A stretch of 7,125 nucleotides of DNA, taken from positions 1-7,125 of the forward strand of contig JASHYE010000389.1 in the NCBI GenBank assembly GCA_030043155.1, read 5' to 3'. The notes beneath the pieces were generated by a model. That model had not been told where the DNA came from. It made no database searches and saw only the letters and a list, made by a program, of their open reading frames with translations. A program made the translations under genes and the position numbers. This stretch comes from Candidatus Acidiferrales bacterium. GTDB lineage: Bacteria > Acidobacteriota > Terriglobia > Acidoferrales > UBA7541. Positions 1 through 5,368 of this stretch are shown here, piece after piece (positions within the stretch are counted from its first letter, which is position 1; every line of letters begins with the position of its first letter).

Positions 1-834
1 AGTCCAGCGCCTGTGATCTCGACGACCACACTGCCGGGTGTGCTGAACGGAGCTGATTACAGCGAACAAATCCTTGCGAATGGCGGGGTAGCACCTCTCA
101 TTTTTACCGTGTCATCGGGCAGCCTCCCTCCCGGCCTGAACCTGAATACAAACGGATACGTTACCGGGCGCACGACATCCGACGGGGGTACTTACAACTT
201 CACAGTGAAGGTGACCGACCAGGGCACTCCGCCGCTCACCGTATCGAAGGCCTTCACGCTGGTGGTGACGCCCGCGCCTGCGCTTTCCGTCGCGACCACC
301 TCGCTGCCCAATGCGGCGCTCGGGAGTCCGTACAGCGCTGTGCTAGCAGCGAATGGCGGTGTGCCTCCGTTAACATGGAGCATCGCGTCCGGGACCCTGC
401 CTCCGGGTTTGACGCTAACACCGTCTACAGGCCAGATTTCTGGCACTCCGACGACTCAAAGTACAACGCCATACGCATTCACCGTGCAGGTTACAGATTC
501 GTCGCTCCTGCCACCAAACGATCAGCCGCAAACAACGCCGCCTCAGTCACTCAGCATAACGGTCGGCCCGCCGAACACGCTCTCGATCGCAACCACTTCC
601 TTGCCCGAGGCGGAAAGCTCGAACCTCTACAGCGAGAAAATTGTGGCGACCGGCGGCGTTGCCCCGTTCGATTGGACTCTCACGAAAGGTATCCTGCCCA
701 CGGGGATGTCGCTGGATGCCTCGACCGGCGTGATTTCCGGAGTCGCGACGGCGGTATCGTCTAACACTTTTACCATTCAGGTGACCGACTCCGAGAATGC
801 AACGGCGTCGGCCACATTCACGATTTCCATCGTG
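1..834 (+). repeat. Three tandem putative-Ig (He_PIG-like) domain repeats within the CDS
   Basis: Three protein-level repeats of about 85-95 residues lie at roughly 1-273, 280-564 and 577-834. Shared marks are a TTLP/TTSLP start, GGVAP or GGVPP, a LPPGL or LPTGM turn, a G-x-[IV]-[ST]-G motif and a VTD near the last strand. The second copy carries an extra Pro/Gln-rich insertion (about 505-545) between its last two strands. The DNA copies have diverged well beyond nucleotide-level identity, so this is an old duplication and not a recombining tandem array. More copies probably lie upstream of the window. Confidence 0.75.
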
Positions 835-2247
835 GCAGCAACCGACAATAACAATAATGCACTGCTCGATGGCGACTACGTATTCGTTTTCAGCGGCTAC
901 AATCCCGATGGCCCCGTGGTTCTTGGCGGCACTCTCGAGGCAGATGGTTCAGGAAATATAGAGGGCACCATCGACAGCAACAACCACAACGGCCCCAATA
1001 CCACCCAGAATAACGGCCCGGGCCCAACGCAAGGCAATGCTCTCACGGGAACTTATGCAATGAATCCCGACGGTCAAGGCACTTTGACTCTGACGGCCAA
1101 TTCGATCACATGTGAATATGTGGTGGCAGTCGATGGGAACGGCGACGCTCAGTTTATCGAAGCGGATTCGACATCCACTAGCACGCGTGGCACCGGCATT
1201 CTGCGAAAGCAGCCGCCGCCGAATAATTTCATTGCCTCGAATTTCAGCGGCAATTATGCCTTCCAGCTGGCCGGAACCGACTTGAATGGCAAACGCGCGA
1301 CGTATGCAGGCGTATTTCAGGCTGACGGAGTGGGCAATTTCAGTAACGGCAACGTTGATTCTAATGATGCGGGCACGCTGGGCACAAACATCACGGGAGT
1401 TTCGGGATCGTTCCTCGTTGCGCAGGATGGCCGCGGCAACGCGACTTTTTCGATTCCCGGCGGACCGAGTCTCGATTTCGTGTTTTATATGATCACGCCT
1501 TCGGACGTGCTCTTCATGGGATTCGATCCTCTTGACTCGTCTCATCCAATGATGACAGGTGAAGCAATCCTGCAGACCCAATCATCCTTCGATGCTACTT
1601 CGATGAGCGGTTCGAGCATCGCCACCGAAACGGGGCAATCGAGCGTTCTGCTCGCACAGGTCTCGGGCAATGGTGCTGGTTCAGTCACTGCTGCGGTCAA
1701 TACGAACAACGGCGGATCTATTGGCTCGACCACTGCGAGCGGCAGTTACGTGGTTTCGTCAAATGGGCGCGTCGCAATGAGCGGGCTTGGCGCTCAGTTG
1801 AGGGCGCTTTACCTGATCTCTCCAAATTACGGATTCCTGATTGGACAGGACTCAGCCGCTTCCTCCGGCTTGGCCGAAGCACAGTCTGCCGGTCCATTCA
1901 ATGCGGCATCGTTCGCGAGCTATTTCACCTTCGGGCCGCCCTTCGCCGGATCGCCCGCGGCAGGAAGTAGCACGACCAATGATTTTGTCGGCTCTGTTGT
2001 CTCGGATGGAGTCTCCACTATTTCGGGAACGATCGGAGAAACGACAGGTTCGGATGTTTTGAATTTGACTCTATCCACAAAGGGAGGTTATACGGTCAGC
2101 TCAAATGGAAGCGGCTTCATCAGCTTTGGCTCGCCAACGCAATTGCCTTCCCAGTTTGTGTTTTATCTCGTTTCGCCCACGGCAGTTCGTGCGATTTCCG
2201 CGGTCCCGTCAGACACGCAGCCCATGGTCTTTTTCATGAACCATTAA
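1..2247 (+). CDS. Large extracellular repeat protein with three putative-Ig (He_PIG-like) domains and four C-terminal beta modules; 5' end outside window
   Basis: The reading frame is open from base 1 (Ser-Pro-Ala-Pro before the first possible start, a GTG at 13), so the gene begins outside the window. It ends at TAA 2245-2247. Counting from the GTG at 13, residues 1-87, 90-184 and 189-274 are three Ig-like repeats. They share a TTSLP-type opening, GGVxP in the first third, a LPPGL-like turn, GxISG, and a closing FTVxVTD strand. Residues 284-744 form four further beta-rich modules with no enzymatic motif. The composition (Ser, Thr, Gly, Asn; almost no Cys or Lys) fits a secreted or surface protein, but the signal peptide would lie outside the window. 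No sorting signal or membrane segment is visible at the C-terminus, which ends in MVFFMNH. Proteins of this build are frequent in Acidobacteria; adhesion or matrix roles are assumed, not shown. The gene converges with the minus-strand cluster and probably does not belong to it. Confidence 0.85.
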   Translation, partial: SPAPVISTTTLPGVLNGADYSEQILANGGVAPLIFTVSSGSLPPGLNLNTNGYVTGRTTSDGGTYNFTVKVTDQGTPPLTVSKAFTLVVTPAPALSVATTSLPNAALGSPYSAVLAANGGVPPLTWSIASGTLPPGLTLTPSTGQISGTPTTQSTTPYAFTVQVTDSSLLPPNDQPQTTPPQSLSITVGPPNTLSIATTSLPEAESSNLYSEKIVATGGVAPFDWTLTKGILPTGMSLDASTGVISGVATAVSSNTFTIQVTDSENATASATFTISIVAATDNNNNALLDGDYVFVFSGYNPDGPVVLGGTLEADGSGNIEGTIDSNNHNGPNTTQNNGPGPTQGNALTGTYAMNPDGQGTLTLTANSITCEYVVAVDGNGDAQFIEADSTSTSTRGTGILRKQPPPNNFIASNFSGNYAFQLAGTDLNGKRATYAGVFQADGVGNFSNGNVDSNDAGTLGTNITGVSGSFLVAQDGRGNATFSIPGGPSLDFVFYMITPSDVLFMGFDPLDSSHPMMTGEAILQTQSSFDATSMSGSSIATETGQSSVLLAQVSGNGAGSVTAAVNTNNGGSIGSTTASGSYVVSSNGRVAMSGLGAQLRALYLISPNYGFLIGQDSAASSGLAEAQSAGPFNAASFASYFTFGPPFAGSPAAGSSTTNDFVGSVVSDGVSTISGTIGETTGSDVLNLTLSTKGGYTVSSNGSGFISFGSPTQLPSQFVFYLVSPTAVRAISAVPSDTQPMVFFMNH
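862..2244 (+). repeat. Four diverged copies of a ~100-115-residue C-terminal beta module
   Basis: Approximate copies are 862-1209, 1225-1572, 1591-1887 and 1894-2244. The pattern in each is: an opening strand (LLDGDYVFVFSG, FSGNYAFQLAG), then a strand ending in xADGxGNxxxGxxDSN (clear in copies 1 and 2, degenerate in 3 and 4), then SGS[FY]xV or GTYxM, then xxGxGxxxxS, and finally a hydrophobic FVFYx[IV][ST]P-type strand (FVFYMITP, ALYLISP, FVFYLVSP). I recognise this arrangement from acidobacterial Ig-repeat proteins but cannot give it a family name. No catalytic residues are evident. Confidence 0.6.
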
Positions 2248-2288
2248 TCTCCCAAACTGTCGTATTGGCATCTCACAGTCGTCTGGTT

Positions 2289-3038
2289 CTAAAGAGCCAT
2301 GCTGACAGACGTACCCGCGGCGGCGAAGACCGCGCTCATTTCGGTGCGGGCAAGCGGCAAAAAATGCCGGACAATGACTGGATCGAATTGCGTGCCGCTC
2401 GCTTCGAGCAGCCGCCGCTCAGCCTCTTCAAAAGGCAGTCCGTTACGGTAGGGGCGGTTGGAAACCATTGCGTCAAAGGAATCGATGACAGAAACAATTC
2501 GCGACCCAACAGGGATTTCCTCGCCTTGAAGACCGCCTGGATACCCCGAGCCATTGAAGCTTTCGTGATGATGAAGGATCAAGAGGCTCGCCCTCTCGAG
2601 ACCGGGAATTTGTCGCAGAACCACCCAGCCATATTCGGGGTGTTTTTTCATCAACTCGTATTCGTCGGCCGTAAGGCGCGAGGGTTTGTTGAGAATCGCA
2701 TCAGGAATTCCGATTTTGCCAATGTCATGTAGCAGCGCCGCAACTTCGATATCCGCTAATGAGCTCTCGTCCAAACCAAGTTCACCTGCCACGTGAAGCG
2801 CCCACTCTGCCAGCCTGGTGCTGTGTACGCCGGTGTTGAGGTCCTTCAGGTCGAGCAACTGATTAAATGAGCAGACAACCGAGCTGCGAAGAGCCAGGAG
2901 CTGTTCCTCAACTTCTTTGAGTCGCAAGGGCGACCACGAGGCCTCCGGTTCGGAAGACCGCATAACGCCTGGGATCAGAGGTATCGGCCCTGCTCCAAGA
3001 TTCGCTTGCGCAGCCACTTCGAGAGCGTTATTCACCAA
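2289..3038 (-). CDS. Stand-alone HD-GYP domain protein, probable cyclic-di-GMP phosphodiesterase
   Basis: 249 residues. HD-GYP proteins hydrolyse the second messenger cyclic di-GMP with a di- or tri-metal centre. Visible hallmarks are H72 (GVHSTR), the H104-D105 pair in HDIGKIGIP, H133 (KKHPE), the HHE at 157-159, GSGYPGGL with GYP at 165-167, and D186 in the SVIDSFDAM-NRPYR segment, so the usual metal ligands are present. N68 sits four residues before H72, where trinuclear members carry Glu; this fits a binuclear enzyme. The Asp usual just before GTGYP is Asn here (NGSGYP). Residues 1-55 contain no recognisable receiver, PAS or membrane segment, so the enzyme is probably soluble and its input is unknown. 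The start is a TTG at 3038-3036 (GTG follows directly at 3035) with GGAG eight bases upstream. The gene begins 15 bases after the S8 peptidase stop, suggesting co-transcription and perhaps translational coupling. Activity is inferred from motifs only. Confidence 0.88.
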   Translation of the reverse strand: MVNNALEVAAQANLGAGPIPLIPGVMRSSEPEASWSPLRLKEVEEQLLALRSSVVCSFNQLLDLKDLNTGVHSTRLAEWALHVAGELGLDESSLADIEVAALLHDIGKIGIPDAILNKPSRLTADEYELMKKHPEYGWVVLRQIPGLERASLLILHHHESFNGSGYPGGLQGEEIPVGSRIVSVIDSFDAMVSNRPYRNGLPFEEAERRLLEASGTQFDPVIVRHFLPLARTEMSAVFAAAGTSVSMAL

Positions 3039-3046
3039 GGTCTGCG

Positions 3047-3050
3047 CTCC
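3047..3050 (-). promoter_or_regulatory. Ribosome binding site of the HD-GYP gene
   Basis: On the minus strand GGAG lies 8 bases before the TTG (3038) and 11 before the GTG (3035). It is wedged between the peptidase TAA (3056-3054) and the HD-GYP start, which supports the rare TTG or the adjacent GTG as the true start instead of a downstream ATG. Confidence 0.55.
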
Positions 3051-3053
3051 AAA

Positions 3054-4454
3054 TTAGTGTGCAATCGACGCCAGCGCGGCGTAGACGTTGAGCTCGCCAT
3101 TACCCATGTTGGGGCCGATCCAATTTGCATTGGCAACCGCGTTTGCGGCAATCGATTGGTTCATTTGCGGTTGCAGATTGATGAGCAGGGCCACCGTACC
3201 GGCAACCATTGGCGAGGTGAAAGACGTGCCGGAGGTCACCGAATAAGTTCCAAATGGATAAGTAGTGATGACATTTTCGCCGGGCGCCGCGACCCAAACG
3301 ACTTGATCACCATAATTCGAAAAGCTAGATCTTTGATCGAAATCGTTTGTGGATGCAACACCCATCACATTCTGCAGTCCGGCCGGATAGACGACCTCGT
3401 CCTCACCATCATTTCCGCTTGATGCGACACAGACGACATTGTTCGAGTTCGCGTAATTGATGGCGATTCCCAATTCAGTTGAGCTGCTGGACATTTCGAA
3501 GCTCATGTTGATCACGTTCGCATTATTCTGCACGGCGTAATAAATCCCGCTCAGAATGTTTGAGAGCGTACCGCTCCCGTCCGAGCTGAAGGTCTTCACC
3601 GGCAAGAGACGAGCCGTTGGGGCGACCATGTGGATCATCCCCATGACTTCGGTTCCGTGGCCGAACGCCGAATATGGCGTGCCGTCCAGCATCGCGGCGG
3701 TGTGCTGGTCCAACATAGCGGCTGTATGCTGATCCACAAATGCTGCGGAGCAGGAACTGCACGCTGAGCCGGTCGCGCCATTCAAGTCGGTCATTTCGGA
3801 GCCGCCCGGCTGATTTCGCGTAAAGTCATACCCTTGCAGCAGGACCGGTTTCAGAACCGGATGATTTGGATCCACTCCGGTATCGATATCGGCCACAATT
3901 CCCGTCCCGGTCACACCAAAAGTATTCAGAGCGCTCGGCAGATTGATAATCTGCGCCGCGGGCTGGGTCGCATATCCGGTCCATACGATTGAGCCGTAAT
4001 AGTTCAACGGCTGCTCGTCGTAGAGCCCCGCTGGAATCGTCGTCTGAACGGGGCTGCTGTTATTAGATGACGGAGGAATCGCTACATATTGATCAGGTTC
4101 CGCATCAACAATTCCGGTTACAAGATTCAGAACAGATGCGAGCACGTCAGGAAGCAGGCCCTGTACGGGCTGCACAAGGAAAAGCTGGTTTTGGCCACCA
4201 TCCAAGTTGCGAATGACCGTGCAGCCGTTCACCATGCAGATATTCTGCAACCCGGCCAAGCCTTGGTTTGTGCGGACAATCACAGCCTGTGGCTGGCCTA
4301 GCAGGTCCCCAACCGTCGTGGACACCGTCTGTACCGCAGTAGAGACCGTTTGGCCAACGTCGGAGAGAAGGCCTCCAAGTAGGCCCTGCGCCGATGCGAC
4401 CTGAGGGCAAAGCCCAATGACAAGTAACACTGCCAGCAACGTTAACCGTCTCAT
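3054..4454 (-). CDS. Secreted subtilisin-like serine peptidase (S8 family)
   Basis: 466 residues from the chosen ATG at 4454. The N-terminus MRRLTLLAVLLVIGLC followed by ASAQG is a clear Sec signal peptide (cleavage near residue 22). Residues about 55-120 resemble an inhibitor-like propeptide (VIVRT, a CMVNGC pair, LDGGQNQLFLV, GIVDAEPDQ). The catalytic domain runs from about 180 to the end: Asp191 in DIDTGVD, His266 in FGHGTEV, oxyanion Asn348 in SSGNDG and Ser411 in GTSFTSPMVAG. The triad is therefore complete and the protein should be an active endopeptidase outside the cytoplasm. An octapeptide duplicated in tandem sits 18 residues before the catalytic His. The frame stays open to an ATG at 4556, two bases after the zinc-finger gene's stop. 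That longer form would place 34 basic, non-conserved-looking residues ahead of the signal peptide; I prefer 4454 because AAAGGAG lies ten bases upstream. The substrate is unknown. Confidence 0.92.
   Translation of the reverse strand: MRRLTLLAVLLVIGLCPQVASAQGLLGGLLSDVGQTVSTAVQTVSTTVGDLLGQPQAVIVRTNQGLAGLQNICMVNGCTVIRNLDGGQNQLFLVQPVQGLLPDVLASVLNLVTGIVDAEPDQYVAIPPSSNNSSPVQTTIPAGLYDEQPLNYYGSIVWTGYATQPAAQIINLPSALNTFGVTGTGIVADIDTGVDPNHPVLKPVLLQGYDFTRNQPGGSEMTDLNGATGSACSSCSAAFVDQHTAAMLDQHTAAMLDGTPYSAFGHGTEVMGMIHMVAPTARLLPVKTFSSDGSGTLSNILSGIYYAVQNNANVINMSFEMSSSSTELGIAINYANSNNVVCVASSGNDGEDEVVYPAGLQNVMGVASTNDFDQRSSFSNYGDQVVWVAAPGENVITTYPFGTYSVTSGTSFTSPMVAGTVALLINLQPQMNQSIAANAVANANWIGPNMGNGELNVYAALASIAH
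3687..3734 (-). repeat. 24-bp tandem duplication (octapeptide DQHTAAML x2) in the S8 peptidase
   Basis: Two adjacent 24-base units (3734-3711 and 3710-3687, minus strand) each encode DQHTAAML. They differ at five bases (GAT/GAC, CAT/CAC, ACA/ACC, GCT/GCG, TTG/CTG) and every difference is silent, so the peptide copies are identical. The repeat ends just before DGTPYSAFGHGT, which holds the catalytic His. Confidence 0.9.
4311..4352 (-). repeat. Short tandem heptapeptide repeat after the signal peptide of the S8 peptidase
   Basis: On the minus strand the codons read QTVSTAV then QTVSTTV, two adjacent 21-base units differing at one residue plus silent changes. They lie between the signal peptide and the propeptide-like region, probably as an amphipathic or flexible linker. 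No function can be assigned. Confidence 0.6.
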
Positions 4455-4464
4455 GATGGGTCCG

Positions 4465-4471
4465 CTCCTTT
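4465..4471 (-). promoter_or_regulatory. Ribosome binding site deciding the S8 peptidase start
   Basis: The minus strand reads AAAGGAG, then ten bases, then the ATG at 4454, immediately followed by a signal peptide. This is the strongest Shine-Dalgarno match in the cluster and favours the shorter protein over the upstream in-frame ATG at 4556. That upstream ATG has only a weaker purine run (AGGAAGAGAG), which lies within the end of the preceding gene. Confidence 0.7.
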
Positions 4472-4549
4472 GGCCGAAACGCGTCTGAGAAGTTCTAGTC
4501 TGGCTACGACTATTCTTCCCATCAATGGTACAAACGGACGTTTTCGGCC
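4472..4549 (-). other. Inverted repeat in the leader of the S8 peptidase gene, possible mRNA stem
   Basis: GGCCGAAA at 4472-4479 is perfectly complementary to TTTCGGCC at 4542-4549. After a small internal bulge, CGTC (4482-4485) also pairs with GACG (4537-4540), enclosing a loop of about 51 bases. One arm directly abuts the AAAGGAG ribosome binding site; the other lies just after the alternative ATG at 4556. A role in controlling translation of the peptidase is possible but the long loop makes it uncertain. Confidence 0.4.
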
Positions 4550-4558
4550 TTGGCATTT

Positions 4559-5254
4559 CTAATCTCTCTTCCTAGTACTTCGCCTGATACCTGTCGACAT
4601 GTCTGTAAGCTCTGAAGAATCTTGCAATTCCATGCTGCCAGTCAGCGTCGAACTTGAAGGGATGAGAAGAGGTATTTTGACGTCCCGCGAGCGCGGCAGG
4701 CCGATTAGCAATTGAAGTCGTCCTTCCAGGGAACACTCGAAACGAAACTCGCCAAGGCTATTCGTCTGCGACTCTACTAGTATCTTTCGACCGCGGACGA
4801 GCTTTACACTGGCCTGAGTACCGCTGCTGACTGGGTCCGCTGAATTCAAGATCTGGCCCACAACGTCAACCTTGTCCGAATCCATTTTGGGCTCCATACG
4901 CAAATCAACTCTGTATGGGCCAATTCCGTACAGCATTTGGCGCGCGTTGGCTCCCATAGAGCGAACTCCCGCGAAGGCTGGAGTCTGAAAACTGTCGAAC
5001 AGAAGTTGCACCACCGAGGCCTTTTGCTTTCTGGCACGCAAGGAGAACATGCTCTTGGCGTTGTGGAGTGCGGCCTCAGGCGGCTCATAACCACCCTCGC
5101 ACCCCGCAGCCTCTCGAATGCGATTCCACATGGCGACAGTTTCGGTGCAATACTTGCAACCGGCTTGCAGATGGGCTTGCATGACCTGTTCTTTCTCTTT
5201 GTCCATTAATCGTCGAGTAAAATCGGCCCACTCCGCTAATGAGAAATGGTTCAT
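4559..5254 (-). CDS. Zinc-finger (anti-sigma-like) protein with carboxypeptidase-regulatory-like C-terminal domain
   Basis: 231 residues from the ATG at 5254, preceded by a G-rich purine Shine-Dalgarno region; an in-frame TTG at 5287 would add 11 residues. Residues 1-50 resemble the zinc-binding N-terminus of anti-sigma factors: HFSLAEWADF, then H28-x4-C33-x2-C36 in AHLQAGCKYC, followed by an amphipathic helix (VAMWNRIREAA). Residues 104-123 (RQMLYGIGPYRVDLRMEP) lead into a beta-rich domain, about 120-200, with VVGQILN, ASVKLVRG and TNSLGEFRFE. This is the look of a carboxypeptidase-regulatory-like or transthyretin-like sandwich. The tail is polar and basic (RRSTRKRD). No transmembrane helix is visible, so unlike most ZAS anti-sigma factors it is predicted to be soluble. 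It lies between the CHAT gene (114 bases upstream) and the S8 peptidase gene. Anti-sigma function is inferred; a general regulatory adaptor for the CHAT protease is an alternative. Confidence 0.7.
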   Translation of the reverse strand: MNHFSLAEWADFTRRLMDKEKEQVMQAHLQAGCKYCTETVAMWNRIREAAGCEGGYEPPEAALHNAKSMFSLRARKQKASVVQLLFDSFQTPAFAGVRSMGANARQMLYGIGPYRVDLRMEPKMDSDKVDVVGQILNSADPVSSGTQASVKLVRGRKILVESQTNSLGEFRFECSLEGRLQLLIGLPRSRDVKIPLLIPSSSTLTGSMELQDSSELTDMSTGIRRSTRKRD

Positions 5255-5257
5255 CGT

Positions 5258-5268
5258 TCCTTCCCCCC
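5258..5268 (-). promoter_or_regulatory. Ribosome binding region of the zinc-finger gene
   Basis: The minus strand carries GGGGGGAAGGA directly upstream of ACG-ATG (ATG 5254-5252). The GG run is about eight bases from the ATG, a normal spacing, while the AAGGA core is only three bases away. It supports 5254 over the in-frame TTG at 5287. Confidence 0.5.
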
Positions 5269-5368
5269 GGAAATTTGAGATACCCAATTCGTCATTCCAT
5301 CACCTCTAGGCATAAGGGTATTCTCAAGTCTGAAAAATATAGGGAGTGGCGAGATTTTTTGAGGGTGT

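Noticed and set aside
949..1581. Long minus-strand open frame (210 codons) inside the Ig-repeat gene
   Set aside because: It is antisense to a well-supported repeat-protein frame. Its translation has no recognisable domain and shows the Arg/His/Cys-rich, patternless composition of a shadow frame.
2256..2279. Inverted repeat ACTGT/ACAGT in the 41-base gap between the convergent genes, considered as a terminator
   Set aside because: The stem is only five base pairs with a 14-base loop and no T-run on either side, too weak to call a terminator.
2265..2732. Plus-strand open frame of 155 codons opposite the HD-GYP gene
   Set aside because: It lies entirely antisense to conserved HD-GYP motifs and has no domain signature of its own.
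3006..3422. Plus-strand open frame of 138 codons opposite the S8 peptidase gene
   Set aside because: It is antisense to the Ser and Asn catalytic motifs and has no plausible product.
5255..5368. 114-base gap between CHAT and the zinc-finger gene, examined for a promoter or terminator
   Set aside because: There are A/T runs and a TTGAGA hexamer on the minus strand but no well-spaced -10 partner and no GC-rich hairpin before a T-run. Only the ribosome binding region is supportable.
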